Positions 8,521-17,996 of a DNA stretch of 47,308 nt are shown piece by piece. The notes under the pieces were generated by a model. That model had not been told where the DNA came from, did not search any database, and worked only from the letters and a program-made list of their open reading frames with translations. Source of the DNA: Candidatus Nitrosopumilus sp. GTDB lineage: Archaea; Thermoproteota; Nitrososphaeria; Nitrososphaerales; Nitrososphaeraceae. The stretch is taken from assembly GCA_013694585.1 (NCBI GenBank), contig JACDCB010000186.1, forward strand, positions 1 through 47,308, in the 5' to 3' direction. The translations under genes were made by a program, and so were the position numbers. How positions within the stretch are numbered: position 1 is the first letter of the stretch; the number at the start of each line of letters is the position of its first letter.

Positions 8521-9071
8521 TAACCACGTTTACTGGTCAACTAGTCGAAAACAGAATATTCATTCATGATATTCTGGAATCACAGGCATTGTTTGGTGAT
8601 GGATATTATGGTAAGCCTTTGGGTATATCCAAACCTAAAAATTCGGAATTCGATGCACCGTTAGTACTCGACCTAATTGAGGGATATTATCTTAATAATA
8701 AGGGTCGACTTAGAATTTTTAGGAATTCGGACACAAAAGTTGAATCAAAGGAGATCCTAAAAATTTGTAAGAAACAATATGTAAACTTTGAAGTCAAGTA
8801 TGTGGTATTTGAAAATTTGAGAGATAAAGGCTATATTGTTACCCCAGGCATAAAATTTGGTTGCGACTTTGCTGTTTATATTCATGGGCCTGGAATCGAT
8901 CATGCTCCCTTTCTCGTAAAGGTATTGAAACAAAATGACAATATTACAAGCATAGATATAGTGCTTGCAGGAAGGCTTGCAACGACGGTTAAAAAGCAAT
9001 TCATTTTGGCAATTGTTAATCAATCAGACAATTCTATTAAATTTGTAGGCTTTGACTGGTGGCGTGCTTGA
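8517..9071 (+). CDS. endA: tRNA-splicing endonuclease EndA
   Basis: A 184-residue archaeal tRNA-intron endonuclease of the single-domain-pair length, which cleaves the bulge-helix-bulge of pre-tRNAs. The C-terminal catalytic half shows YVVFENLRDKGYIV (about 95-108), GIKFGCDFAVY with catalytic Tyr near 121, His129 in GPGIDHAPFLV, and Lys159 or Lys160 in RLATTVKKQFILA. The protein ends with the family-typical FDWWRA. The start is the TTG at 8517, inside the stop of the PhoU-like gene. The length and complete catalytic half suggest a subunit able to form homomeric enzyme. Confidence 0.93.
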   Translation: MITTFTGQLVENRIFIHDILESQALFGDGYYGKPLGISKPKNSEFDAPLVLDLIEGYYLNNKGRLRIFRNSDTKVESKEILKICKKQYVNFEVKYVVFENLRDKGYIVTPGIKFGCDFAVYIHGPGIDHAPFLVKVLKQNDNITSIDIVLAGRLATTVKKQFILAIVNQSDNSIKFVGFDWWRA

Positions 9072-9119
9072 TTTATCTGGCATGAAGTAAGCTCAAACGA
9101 GTATTGATTCAGAATCTAA

Positions 9120-9800
9120 TCATGTTTTCGGTAAATCAAATTTAATGAAGTTCTCTCCTGAAATTGTTAATCGAGTTGATAATTTTTCAATACCTGGCTC
9201 AAGCCATCCTTTGTATCTTATAGAATTTTTCACAATGTCAATAATACTTGGTTTTTTTTCGTTGATTTCTTCATAACATGAGAGTATTTCCCCGAATTTA
9301 ATTTCCTGGTGTTTATTATATTTGGTTAGATAAAAGACAAATAGAGTAGTTTTTTCATAGTGATTTGTAGGTTTTTTCTCGGCATAAAATTCTCGGAGGC
9401 CAATTTTTTCATCATTTTGTTTCAAATCTACAGGAAGTGGAGGTATATTAATAGAGATCTTTGGAATCGAATGCCTAGAAGACTTGCTTGAAAGCGGTAA
9501 TTCGGTTTGAACATCACTAATCTCTGAGTTTTGAAAGGTTTTACGCTTCGATGAGTGATTTCTTCCTTCTTGAGAAGAATAGTTTTCTAGCGGGATTGGA
9601 GCATTGTCTACAGTTGAGTTGGATGGTGTAGTAGTTGTGTAATTAAGCAAATTATCCTTGTTATTAATAATGACCTCCTTGATAGCAACCTTAAAAATTT
9701 CTTCAAATTTTTCTAAATGTTTGTCTACAAAAGATTCGTTTCCTTCCAGTTCGAAAAGACCTTCTTTTAGATTAATCCTGAACTTCGTATCGGAGGCCAA
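9120..9800 (-). CDS. Hypothetical two-part protein with low-complexity linker
   Basis: I do not recognise a named family for this 226-residue protein. Residues 1-45 form a compact beta-helix unit (FRINLKEGLFELEGNESFV). Residues 50-125 are Ser/Thr/Asn-rich and probably unstructured. Residues 130-226 form an ordered domain (LREFYAEKKPTNHYEKTTLFVFYLTKY) whose helix content resembles a winged-helix fold. No signal peptide or membrane helix is present. It lies convergent with endA and 51 bases upstream of the wecB-like gene's stop on the same strand. A DNA- or protein-binding role is only a guess. Confidence 0.7.
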   Translation of the reverse strand: MASDTKFRINLKEGLFELEGNESFVDKHLEKFEEIFKVAIKEVIINNKDNLLNYTTTTPSNSTVDNAPIPLENYSSQEGRNHSSKRKTFQNSEISDVQTELPLSSKSSRHSIPKISINIPPLPVDLKQNDEKIGLREFYAEKKPTNHYEKTTLFVFYLTKYNKHQEIKFGEILSCYEEINEKKPSIIDIVKNSIRYKGWLEPGIEKLSTRLTISGENFIKFDLPKT

Positions 9801-9848
9801 TAAAAATTTTCTAATTCATAATTATATAACTATTTGCTTTTGATTGAA

Positions 9849-11357
9849 TTAAAGATAATCAAAATCGTCCTTCTCGTGCCAATAGTTGAATCTTTGATGT
9901 AACCAGGGGAAAAAGTTACTTTCTCTATTTTCAAATTCTTTTTTCATTATTTTCACTATTTTTTTGGATACCTCCCCGGGTTTTCCGTAAATTTGTTTTT
10001 TCTTTTTAAAATTAAATCCATAATCCACTCCTTTTTCATATGTCATAGTTATCATTTTCGGTAACCACATTCGGTTTATCGGAGGAACTAGAAGATTCCC
10101 TCTCGCCTCAAAGACCGTTTCGGGCCGATCGGTATTGAATCTAACGGTAAAAGAGCTGACCTTTGGGAAATATAATAACTCTTCTTGCAATGAACCCGAG
10201 TCAGTAATTTCTGCCCAACATTTCCCACTATCTAAGAATTCTACAACGTGACCGTATTCTTTCCATAATTCAGTCATCATGAACTTTTCAGGATAAGAAT
10301 TCTCTAGATCTTTAAGCTTATAGTAAAGATCAAATCTGTTCAATGCTGATATGGTAGCATTCAACAAGACCAAAACTATTTTAAACTCCGAATCTTTGAT
10401 CAAATCAGTCAACCCGCCTATTATAGCATTAAACCTATGATTCGTTAGATTTTCCCTACGATGAATATCCATTCTGATCCAGTTTCCGGATTCCAATTTA
10501 GGATATAATTCAAAAATACTATTCTCAGGCTTACTCATTCTTTTGATACCAATAGCATCTACAACTGAATTCCCAACTATATGAATATCTTCTTCGGGAT
10601 ATCCTTCCCTAAGTAAATGCTCTTTGTTTAGTTTAGTAGGAACAAAAAAAAACTTTGTTCCTGAAGAACATACCCAAGTATCAATTTGTTCGGGAAACGG
10701 CTCCTCCCTAGTTAGGAACCAAGATGACGATAACTGATCGGCAATAAATTTTTCTATATCAGAACGGCTTGGATTTACATTCATCTTTATACCTTTGATA
10801 GTAGTTGGACTCATTGACCTAAGTCCAGCCTCATTTTGTCCGACCTTTTGTCCTAGTCCAAAAACCCAAGACAATGTCGCAATTCCTGCCACTAGCGTAT
10901 CTCCATGAACAATCGGTAAAATTCGATTGCCTGAGAATCTTCTTTTTAAATATCTGCCAAAGTATCCGAATTTCATGATTAAATCACTAGATTTTTCCAT
11001 CAAGTCCCCACGAATCTGCAGGTCGCACACGATTGAATTTTCCAAGTCAAATTCCTTTATCCCATAACCTAGTAATTCGTCATAATGTTGTCCGGTAGAA
11101 ATAATAAATGAGGGTAAACCCTCCTTAATTGATTCTATTAAGAGTGGAGCTTGCTTATAGAAATCGGGCTTGGTGCCTATCACAATAGCTAAAGCTTTGT
11201 TAAAATCATTACCCTTAGAAAAAATCGTATCTAAATTAGTATTGTTGATTTTAATTGGAAGAAACTCCTTGTCTATCTTCAGCGTATCAGATTTTCTGTC
11301 AAAATTTTTTTGATCGGTCCTAATATCTTTACTAGAATATTGTTTATCATACACCAT
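9849..11357 (-). CDS. wecB: UDP-N-acetylglucosamine 2-epimerase-like protein (WecB family)
   Basis: A 502-residue member of the GT-B-fold epimerase family that converts UDP-GlcNAc to UDP-ManNAc for surface glycans. Recognisable parts are AIVIGTKPDFYKQAP (about 56-70), STGQHYDE, VHGDTLVAGIA, GQNEAGLRS (the family usually has HVEAGLRS), VGNSVVDAI, DIHRRENL (usually THRRENT) and DSGSLQEE followed by TDRPETVFE. It is about 120 residues longer than typical WecB, with extra segments at both ends. The His-to-Asn change in GQNEAGLR and the length mean the exact reaction is uncertain. Neighbours include a membrane protein and a GalT-like protein. Confidence 0.82.
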   Translation of the reverse strand: MVYDKQYSSKDIRTDQKNFDRKSDTLKIDKEFLPIKINNTNLDTIFSKGNDFNKALAIVIGTKPDFYKQAPLLIESIKEGLPSFIISTGQHYDELLGYGIKEFDLENSIVCDLQIRGDLMEKSSDLIMKFGYFGRYLKRRFSGNRILPIVHGDTLVAGIATLSWVFGLGQKVGQNEAGLRSMSPTTIKGIKMNVNPSRSDIEKFIADQLSSSWFLTREEPFPEQIDTWVCSSGTKFFFVPTKLNKEHLLREGYPEEDIHIVGNSVVDAIGIKRMSKPENSIFELYPKLESGNWIRMDIHRRENLTNHRFNAIIGGLTDLIKDSEFKIVLVLLNATISALNRFDLYYKLKDLENSYPEKFMMTELWKEYGHVVEFLDSGKCWAEITDSGSLQEELLYFPKVSSFTVRFNTDRPETVFEARGNLLVPPINRMWLPKMITMTYEKGVDYGFNFKKKKQIYGKPGEVSKKIVKIMKKEFENRESNFFPWLHQRFNYWHEKDDFDYL

Positions 11358-11384
11358 GACTAATATATCGCCATTTTCTAGTAG

Positions 11385-11822
11385 TCAGAACTCATTATTT
11401 TTAGTGGATAAGTACGCCTTCTTTCTATAGTTTATGTAACCTATAGCTACCAAAAGTATACCAAATATAGAAAATATCCAGGGTGCATAGACAACCCAGG
11501 ACGGCAACTCGATTTCAGTTATCATAGGGATCAATGTAGTTACATAGAACATCCCGAATATTAAGCAAATTCCAGATGCTAATACCAGCAAGGAGGATAA
11601 CCGTGATCCTTCAGATAATACGTTTGTAAAAAATGCGAGTCCGATCGCTGGGGCTAGTGAAATGAAAATGAATTGGATATAAGCAGTGGAGGGATCGACT
11701 GTGGTTGTTGGTCCGGTCCCTTCCGGGCCAATCAGAAAAGTGAAGAAGGCAATTGACGTGAAAATAAATAAAACAACTAGACCCAAAACTGCAATTGACA
11801 ACCATTCGCCGGCTCTAAACAT
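11385..11822 (-). CDS. Small integral membrane protein, four predicted helices
   Basis: A 145-residue protein of unknown family with four hydrophobic stretches: about residues 8-31, 48-65, 74-96 and 106-128. A Thr-rich, Gly/Pro-rich loop (GPEGTGPTTTVDPSTA) lies between helices 1 and 2. It begins MFRAGEW, with no cleavable signal evident. It lies 27 bases upstream of the wecB-like gene and 55 bases downstream of the GalT-like gene on the same strand, so co-transcription is likely. No function can be assigned. Confidence 0.7.
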   Translation of the reverse strand: MFRAGEWLSIAVLGLVVLFIFTSIAFFTFLIGPEGTGPTTTVDPSTAYIQFIFISLAPAIGLAFFTNVLSEGSRLSSLLVLASGICLIFGMFYVTTLIPMITEIELPSWVVYAPWIFSIFGILLVAIGYINYRKKAYLSTKNNEF

Positions 11823-11877
11823 TTCTATATTTAGTATTTTAAAAGGTATAATATTTTAGTATTGTTACAAGAAACCG

Positions 11878-12945
11878 TTAATGAACCCCAATCAATTTTG
11901 CCAATTCCTTTCTTGACGCTTCGCCCAGTATTTTAGCGGAAACTTCCGGATTGGGTGTGTTAACGTATATCCCAAACCCCCTTTCCAATCCCGACCATGA
12001 AGAAATTAGAGGATATACTTCCAGGTGCCAGTGTAACTGCCTACTATTCTTCTTCTCTGGAGAAATATGAAAAGCTATACTAAAATCTGCCTTGCCCAGT
12101 ATTTTATCCATCCCTCGTAGAGATGAACAAATCACCAGAGCTAGATCATTTATTTCCTTCTGACTTGCCTTTGAAAAAAAAGTAGAATGTTTTCGCGGAC
12201 ATATCCAAAATTCGTAATTATATGTTGGTGCCCATGGAACTAAGGTTATGAAACCAGTGGTAGAGAATAATTGCCTGGGACCGTTAATTTCAGCTTCTAT
12301 CATACTACATGCAGGACAACTTCCGCTTTCGTTCATGGATTGGTGAAAGGTTTTTGCTTCCTTTTCAATAATCGGAGGGATTGATGAAAATGTGGTGATA
12401 TGGAAATGAGGGTGTTTTATCTTAGTGCCCCCATTTATTCCTCGGCTTGCATATATAGCAACATATGTCACTCCTCGCTGGCTGTATAACCATCTCACCC
12501 TGTCCTGGAGTACCAACAACAAATTTGTCCATTGATCAATGGACAATTCTGAAAGAGCGATATCGTGCTGCGGTGTTGGAATAATTATGAGGTCAAATCC
12601 ACATGCTGGTTCTCTATAAAAAGGTCTATCAGAATACTGCTGATTTGAGTGCGCTGTTACGAGAGGATTCGTGCATTCAAAGACACGGATCGACCAGTTT
12701 TCATTCTCATCATCTGTTGTATCGTATAGTCTTTGCAATATCCCTTCCTTGACTACAAAGGATAATACAAGATTGTCGCAATCCCCGGTAGATCCAGGGC
12801 AATAGGGGCATGCCTGAGCATTAGTAACAGGATCCGGTTGCTGTGTATTGTAAATGATTTCAGGGTTTTTGTTTATTTGATCAATATTATTAGGTATTAA
12901 AACAAACTTATCTTGAACATAATAATCCTTTCTTAATTCCGACAA
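11878..12945 (-). CDS. galT: Galactose-1-phosphate uridylyltransferase-like protein (GalT, HIT superfamily)
   Basis: A 355-residue nucleotidyltransferase of the GalT branch of the HIT superfamily. It opens with ELRKDYYVQDKFVLIP, as GalT proteins do. A CPYCPGS knuckle at about residue 46 and CPAC near 212 look like zinc ligands. Two histidine motifs, IKHPHFHITTF (about 176-186) and RQLHWHLEVYP (about 303-313), mark the two HIT half-domains. The first departs from the usual GASxxHPHxQ, so the substrate could be another sugar phosphate. Sugar-nucleotide metabolism agrees with the WecB-like neighbour downstream on the same strand. Confidence 0.82.
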   Translation of the reverse strand: MSELRKDYYVQDKFVLIPNNIDQINKNPEIIYNTQQPDPVTNAQACPYCPGSTGDCDNLVLSFVVKEGILQRLYDTTDDENENWSIRVFECTNPLVTAHSNQQYSDRPFYREPACGFDLIIIPTPQHDIALSELSIDQWTNLLLVLQDRVRWLYSQRGVTYVAIYASRGINGGTKIKHPHFHITTFSSIPPIIEKEAKTFHQSMNESGSCPACSMIEAEINGPRQLFSTTGFITLVPWAPTYNYEFWICPRKHSTFFSKASQKEINDLALVICSSLRGMDKILGKADFSIAFHISPEKKNSRQLHWHLEVYPLISSWSGLERGFGIYVNTPNPEVSAKILGEASRKELAKLIGVH

Positions 12946-13183
12946 TTTTTCTACCTAAAAAGTTCACCAAATTGTTTTAATTAAATATTATGTATCCTTT
13001 TTTTGTAAAAGGGATATTTCCTGATATAATAAATTTAAAAAACGACCCTGATCATTCGACAAAATTACGTTTTTGCGAAATATATTGAAAAATGTGGTTT
13101 CCTGAAATTATCGTATCGGTTGTGGCCTCCTCCTGACTTGTTTAATTATCAAAAATTAAATTAAGTAAAAGTAAATAACATTT

Positions 13184-14461
13184 GTGCCTCAGTCAAGTAG
13201 CGACGAGAAATGGGATTCAGTAAGAAAATATAAATTAACTAAAATGTTAAATGACCTATCTAAGATAACCGGTCATGGTACTGAACTAGTTACGGTTTAT
13301 ATTCCACCAAAAAGGCCAATCTATGATGTTATAGCGCAATTAAGAAATGAAGCCGGAACCGCATCAAACATAAAATCAGATTTGACCAGAAATCATGTCC
13401 AGGATGCGCTTAATAAAACAATGGAACAATTAAAATTATACAAGGAACCTCCTGAAAACGGATTAGTTATTTTTTGCGGGGCCATTCCCACCGGAAAAGG
13501 TTTAGGAACTGAAAAAATAGAAATATTCACGGTTGTTCCACCGAAACCAGTTCAGATTAATTTGTATAGATGTGACGACCATTTTTGGATAGATCATATT
13601 AAAGAAATGCTAAAAGATGATCGTACTATCGCCATTATATCTATAGACACTCAGGAGGCAGGTTTAGGAATTTTAACTGGTGATAGATGGGAAACAATTG
13701 AAACTTTGACATCTGGAGTTTCAGGTAAACATCGTCAAGGGGGACAATCTGCGCGAAGATTTGAACGTCTCAGAGATAATGAACTAAACGAATATTATCA
13801 TCGTATTGCAGATTATGCCCAAAAAATTTTTATCGATCAATTTACAGTCAGGGGTGTGATTATTGGGGGCCCTGGACCCACAAAAGAAACTTTTGTTAGA
13901 GAGGAATATCTCGACTATAGATTGCAGAACAATATCATTGCTACGCTTGATACCTCTTATTCTGGCGACGAAGGTGTAAGGGAGATCATCGACAAAGTAA
14001 ATGATCAAGGAATAATGTCGGAATTCCGTTCCATGGAGGAAAAGAAAATAGTGAAAAAATTTATGGGCGAAGTTTTTTCAGGAAAGGGTTTAGGAATATA
14101 TGGTATTAATGATGTTGTAAATAATCTAAAGGCAGGAATAACGGATTCAATAATTGCAACCGACAGTATTGACCTAGTATACCATGAAGTAATTTGCAAA
14201 AAATGCGATTTCAGATATGAAAAAATAGTTGAAAGAGACCAACTGGTTGAAACAAAACAAAACATTATTTCTAACCCTTGTTCAAAATGTAGCGGACAGG
14301 ATTATTCAATTAATGAAAAGGATTTCATTGACTATTTGGAGGAATATGCTTCTTTAGCTGGAACAAAACTTGATATAATTTCTTCTAAAACCGAAGAAGG
14401 GGCCCAGATTCAAAGCCTTGGAAAAATTGGAGCTTTGTTAAGATTTAAACCCACTACATAA
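13184..14461 (+). CDS. prf1: Peptide chain release factor aRF1
   Basis: A 425-residue class I release factor that reads all stop codons and triggers peptide release on the ribosome. The stop-codon recognition motif NIKS is at residues 62-65, and the catalytic GGQ is at 186-188 within GVSGKHRQGGQSARRFERLR. A C-terminal zinc knuckle is visible (CKKC and CSKC). The start is a GTG at 13184. The preceding 238-base gap holds an AT-rich element about 26 bases before the start, fitting a leaderless transcript. Convergent with apgM, 9 bases apart. Confidence 0.96.
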   Translation: MPQSSSDEKWDSVRKYKLTKMLNDLSKITGHGTELVTVYIPPKRPIYDVIAQLRNEAGTASNIKSDLTRNHVQDALNKTMEQLKLYKEPPENGLVIFCGAIPTGKGLGTEKIEIFTVVPPKPVQINLYRCDDHFWIDHIKEMLKDDRTIAIISIDTQEAGLGILTGDRWETIETLTSGVSGKHRQGGQSARRFERLRDNELNEYYHRIADYAQKIFIDQFTVRGVIIGGPGPTKETFVREEYLDYRLQNNIIATLDTSYSGDEGVREIIDKVNDQGIMSEFRSMEEKKIVKKFMGEVFSGKGLGIYGINDVVNNLKAGITDSIIATDSIDLVYHEVICKKCDFRYEKIVERDQLVETKQNIISNPCSKCSGQDYSINEKDFIDYLEEYASLAGTKLDIISSKTEEGAQIQSLGKIGALLRFKPTT

Positions 14462-14470
14462 CTTTTGAAA

Positions 14471-15757
14471 TCAAACTTTCCGGTTTTCTAATTGCTTTAA
14501 GGCAGTATCTAATACCTGATATCCATAAATCTTACCCAACGATCCCCTCTTGGAATTTGATTCTGTGAATCTTGAGGTAGCATCCCTCTTTATGCCTTGG
14601 CCTGAAACAATTATAGGTATGGGATCGTCAGTGTGGGCTTTTTTTATACAAGGTGTTGAGTGATCGCCTGAAATTATGAAGTATATTTCTAAACTTTTGG
14701 TTGTGTTGATTCCTTCTAATATTTTCCTAAAGAAACGTTTATCAATTTCATCTATGTTTCTTTTTTTACCCTTGGCATTGCCATCATGCCCAAATTCATC
14801 GGGACCTTTAATATGGACATAAACAACATCATGATTACCAATTATCTTGAGTAATTCGGCAGCCTTTAATTCATATTCATCGGTCGAACCAGCGTTATAT
14901 GATTTCATTCCCAGTATCTGTGAAATTCCAATTTCCACAGGCATATCAACAAGAGATGCGAAATTTAGGTTGTATTTATCATTAATGCTCTGTAACTGAG
15001 GATATCTATTCCCTCCGTCTCTTAATAAAATACAATTTATTGCCAACAGATTCTTTTCCTTCCTCCCTATATTCACCGGACAATTATCTAATATTTCTAT
15101 TACTTGGTCAGAGAACTGATTTATGACTGCGGCTGATAATTGAGAATTTGCATCCTTTGATTCTGATTTTGCAACATATAAATCTCCTTTGGAAGTATCC
15201 AATGCAATACCAATCCCGTTTATCTTGTCATAAGCAGGATCTGTATTTGTAATGTTCTCACCTAATGTTGTACCTTTCTTCCTGAATCGTAAGACAACTC
15301 TGTGCCCAATAGTTGGCTCTATCGAGAACTCTACCCCTTCTATCTTAACATTCTTTCTAATAAGCTCACAGATTGCGGCCGAATCTGCCTCGGTCACAAT
15401 TCTACCAGCTCGTCTGTCTAAAATTTTCTTATTAGTTGGGTCGATGGTTGCAAAATTGCCTCTTAGTGCTAGATCTCCCTCCTTAAAATCAATTCCGCAA
15501 CCTATGCATTCTACTACTCCCCTCCCAAAATATTCAATGTCTCTAAAATTATAGCCCAACATATTAAAAACTGCAATATCAGATTGTGGAGCAATCCCAT
15601 CTCCAACACTCACAACTTGGCCTGAAACTCCCATTCTAGCAATTCTATCAAGATATGGTGTATATGCCGCTTCCAGCGGGGTCAAATAATTTAAATCTGG
15701 ATGTGGAAGGTCGCCTATCCCATCAAGCAAAACATAAACAATCTTTGACTGATTCAA
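14471..15757 (-). CDS. apgM: 2,3-bisphosphoglycerate-independent phosphoglycerate mutase, archaeal type
   Basis: A 428-residue alkaline phosphatase-superfamily enzyme that interconverts 3- and 2-phosphoglycerate. The metal-binding start is VYVLLDGIGDLPHP (7-20), with the phosphoryl-acceptor Ser in APQSDIAVFNMLGY (about 56-69). Downstream metal motifs are HIKGPDEFGHDGN (about 316-328) and SGDHSTPC (about 360-367). The total length and GRGVVECIG segment match ApgM rather than bacterial GpmI. It serves gluconeogenesis in an autotroph. The glycerate kinase at 40325 feeds the same phosphoglycerate pool. Confidence 0.94.
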   Translation of the reverse strand: MNQSKIVYVLLDGIGDLPHPDLNYLTPLEAAYTPYLDRIARMGVSGQVVSVGDGIAPQSDIAVFNMLGYNFRDIEYFGRGVVECIGCGIDFKEGDLALRGNFATIDPTNKKILDRRAGRIVTEADSAAICELIRKNVKIEGVEFSIEPTIGHRVVLRFRKKGTTLGENITNTDPAYDKINGIGIALDTSKGDLYVAKSESKDANSQLSAAVINQFSDQVIEILDNCPVNIGRKEKNLLAINCILLRDGGNRYPQLQSINDKYNLNFASLVDMPVEIGISQILGMKSYNAGSTDEYELKAAELLKIIGNHDVVYVHIKGPDEFGHDGNAKGKKRNIDEIDKRFFRKILEGINTTKSLEIYFIISGDHSTPCIKKAHTDDPIPIIVSGQGIKRDATSRFTESNSKRGSLGKIYGYQVLDTALKQLENRKV

Positions 15758-15851
15758 TTCCTTAATTTTGATTCAATATAAATTTAATTTTAATGTATTC
15801 AAATATATGAAATAATATTAAATAACTAAGATCAAATAAGATAAACTAATA

Positions 15852-16904
15852 GTGCTGTACCAAATCACCTCGGATGCAAAACATCAAATACTACTTACAA
15901 GCAAGGAAAAAAAAATATATCTAGATCCGAGGCAAATTTTAGCTGAAAATTATGTTTTCATTTCGCATGCACATATCGATCACATGTTAAATAAGACTGC
16001 TATCAAGAAATACAATTTAAGAAATAAGATTATGTGTTCGCCTGAAACTGTTGCAATTGCGAACCTTCGTGGCTACATCTTTGAAAAAGAAATTTGTTAT
16101 CAAGACGACTGCACATTAGTTGATACTGGGCATATTCTAGGATCAAAAGGTCTTTTGATTGGAAACGAGATTTTCTATACGGGTGACTTATCTATGAGGG
16201 ACAGAGCGTTTCTTAGGAAACCAACAATCCCACGAGCTGAAACCCTGATTATTGAAACTACCTTTGGGAAGCCTGATTATATTTTCCCTCCAATAGAACA
16301 GATTACACATTCGGTAAATTCTTTAATATCAGAAATGTATAGTAGAGGAATTCCAGTCATCTTAATGGGATATTCATTAGGGAAGGCGCAGGTTCTTACC
16401 TCATTATTTGGCGCTTGGAAGCCGCTAATCGTTCATGATGAAATATTCAAATTCAATCAAATGTACAAGCAATTTGGAGTTTCCTTAGAAGATTCTATAT
16501 CATTGTCAGATGCAAAAGAACTGGGTTTATTGGAGAAAGGACCATGGATAATGATACATCCTTTAACTAACGGCAAGCATCCCAAGATTGCTCATTATAG
16601 GGAAAAATATGGAGCAATTACGATTGGCTTTAGCGGATGGGGAATAAATAGAAATTACAGAAACATGATGAACCTTGATTATGTGATCCCTTTTAGCGAC
16701 CATTGTGATCATAGTGAATTACTGGAAGTTGTAAAAAAGTGCAACCCAAGTAAAATATATACATTTCATGGGTTTGAGGAAGAGTTTGCTAATTATCTAG
16801 TCAAATTGGGATATGACGCAGAATCCGTAACTAAAGGAAGTAGGACAGTCAAGAAAGAATCAAAGCGACTTCCGAAAACAAAATCATTAGATATTTATTT
16901 TTAA
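15852..16904 (+). CDS. Metallo-beta-lactamase-fold nuclease with C-terminal PCNA-box-like tail
   Basis: A 350-residue protein with the metal motif SHAHIDH (residues 38-44), TGHILGSKG (about 92-100), the Asp motif FYTGDLS, beta-CASP-like ETTFGKP, and the C-terminal RMMBL-like SDHCDHSELLEVV followed by IYTFHGF. The layout matches SNM1/ligase-associated or YSH1-like exonucleases acting on DNA or RNA. The last eight residues, TKSLDIYF, fit the hydrophobic pattern of a PCNA-interacting peptide after a basic linker (KKESKRLPK), which would favour a DNA-repair role. The start is GTG at 15852. It ends 12 bases from the convergent oxidoreductase gene. Confidence 0.85.
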   Translation: MLYQITSDAKHQILLTSKEKKIYLDPRQILAENYVFISHAHIDHMLNKTAIKKYNLRNKIMCSPETVAIANLRGYIFEKEICYQDDCTLVDTGHILGSKGLLIGNEIFYTGDLSMRDRAFLRKPTIPRAETLIIETTFGKPDYIFPPIEQITHSVNSLISEMYSRGIPVILMGYSLGKAQVLTSLFGAWKPLIVHDEIFKFNQMYKQFGVSLEDSISLSDAKELGLLEKGPWIMIHPLTNGKHPKIAHYREKYGAITIGFSGWGINRNYRNMMNLDYVIPFSDHCDHSELLEVVKKCNPSKIYTFHGFEEEFANYLVKLGYDAESVTKGSRTVKKESKRLPKTKSLDIYF

Positions 16905-16916
16905 GAAATAAAAAAG

Positions 16917-17996
16917 TTATTTTTGCATGTCAGCAAAATATGGAATAACTTTATTTCCAAAGGTCTCTATGTTTTGATAAAGCCCGTCACCCCAAAAACG
17001 AATTATGAAATGGTTTGTACCCGCTTTTATAAATCGTTCCAACATCTCTATTACCTCATCTGGGCTACCAACACCTATAGCAGTTCTTGCCACATCGTCT
17101 GGGATTTGCAAAGATGCTTTTTTCATTTGCTCCATTAACTCAGGTTTGTTCATGGCATATTCAGTAAAGTATCTCCTAAAATCAAACTCGGAATCCTGTT
17201 TTATGTTGTGAACCTTCAATAATTCAGGTTTGTAGAGGCTGACTTTAACCGCGTTTTTCATCTTTTCCCATGCCGCTTCTCCGTCTGCAGCAAAATATAC
17301 ATCAACATCATTTGCAAACTCAAAGTTGGATATGTCCCTGCCTAATCTCTTTGCGTGATCTTTGATAACATTTGCATGATGTTCAAATAAATCTGGAGTA
17401 TACCCTATCGGTATCCAACCGTCGCCAAAAGTTGCACACAGTTCTAGGGTTTTTGGTGCTCCGGCAGCGATATATATCGGTGGTCGCGGTTTTCTGATAG
17501 GTTTTGCTTGTAAACAAGCTTCAACAAGGCTATAATATTTACCCTGGTAATTTACATGATTGTCTGGATGGGATTCAAAAAGCTTTTCAATTACTTCCAA
17601 CTGCTCCTTAAATTTTGACACAGGTTTACTAAACTCAATGCCAAAATCAACTACATTCTGAGCCTCCCCAGCACCGATTCCTAATATGCCCCTTCCTTTA
17701 GTTATTCTGTCAAGAGTCACCGTCGACAAAGCAATAGTTGAAGGGTGCCTCCTAATGGCGTCTGTTACACATGTCCCTAACTCCACGTTGTTAGTCACCG
17801 CCCCAATTGCTGCTAACATTAACCAGGCATCATTTACTACAGCGTTTTTCCATTGAGGTACATTTGTGTGATCCATTGCCCAGACAGAGTCAAAATTAGT
17901 TCTATCTGCTATTTGTGCTGCAGTTATTACCTGCATTTCATCCAGCCCCAATCTAGCGACATTTAGGCCAAATGTCAAACCAAATTTTATTTTCAC
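16917..17996 (-). CDS. F420-type luciferase-like oxidoreductase (LLM family)
   Basis: A 359-residue TIM-barrel protein of the bacterial-luciferase-like superfamily. Family signatures are FDSVWAMDHTN (about 35-45), VELGTCVTDAIRRHP (about 71-85), GRGILGIGAGEAQN (about 101-114) and PIYIAAGAPKTLELCATFGDGW (about 173-194). Archaeal members usually use reduced F420 and include methylene-tetrahydromethanopterin reductase-like enzymes. Substrate cannot be told from sequence. CofE, encoded at 2515-3312, would supply the cofactor. The gene stands alone on its strand, convergent with the nuclease gene. Confidence 0.88.
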   Translation of the reverse strand: MKIKFGLTFGLNVARLGLDEMQVITAAQIADRTNFDSVWAMDHTNVPQWKNAVVNDAWLMLAAIGAVTNNVELGTCVTDAIRRHPSTIALSTVTLDRITKGRGILGIGAGEAQNVVDFGIEFSKPVSKFKEQLEVIEKLFESHPDNHVNYQGKYYSLVEACLQAKPIRKPRPPIYIAAGAPKTLELCATFGDGWIPIGYTPDLFEHHANVIKDHAKRLGRDISNFEFANDVDVYFAADGEAAWEKMKNAVKVSLYKPELLKVHNIKQDSEFDFRRYFTEYAMNKPELMEQMKKASLQIPDDVARTAIGVGSPDEVIEMLERFIKAGTNHFIIRFWGDGLYQNIETFGNKVIPYFADMQK

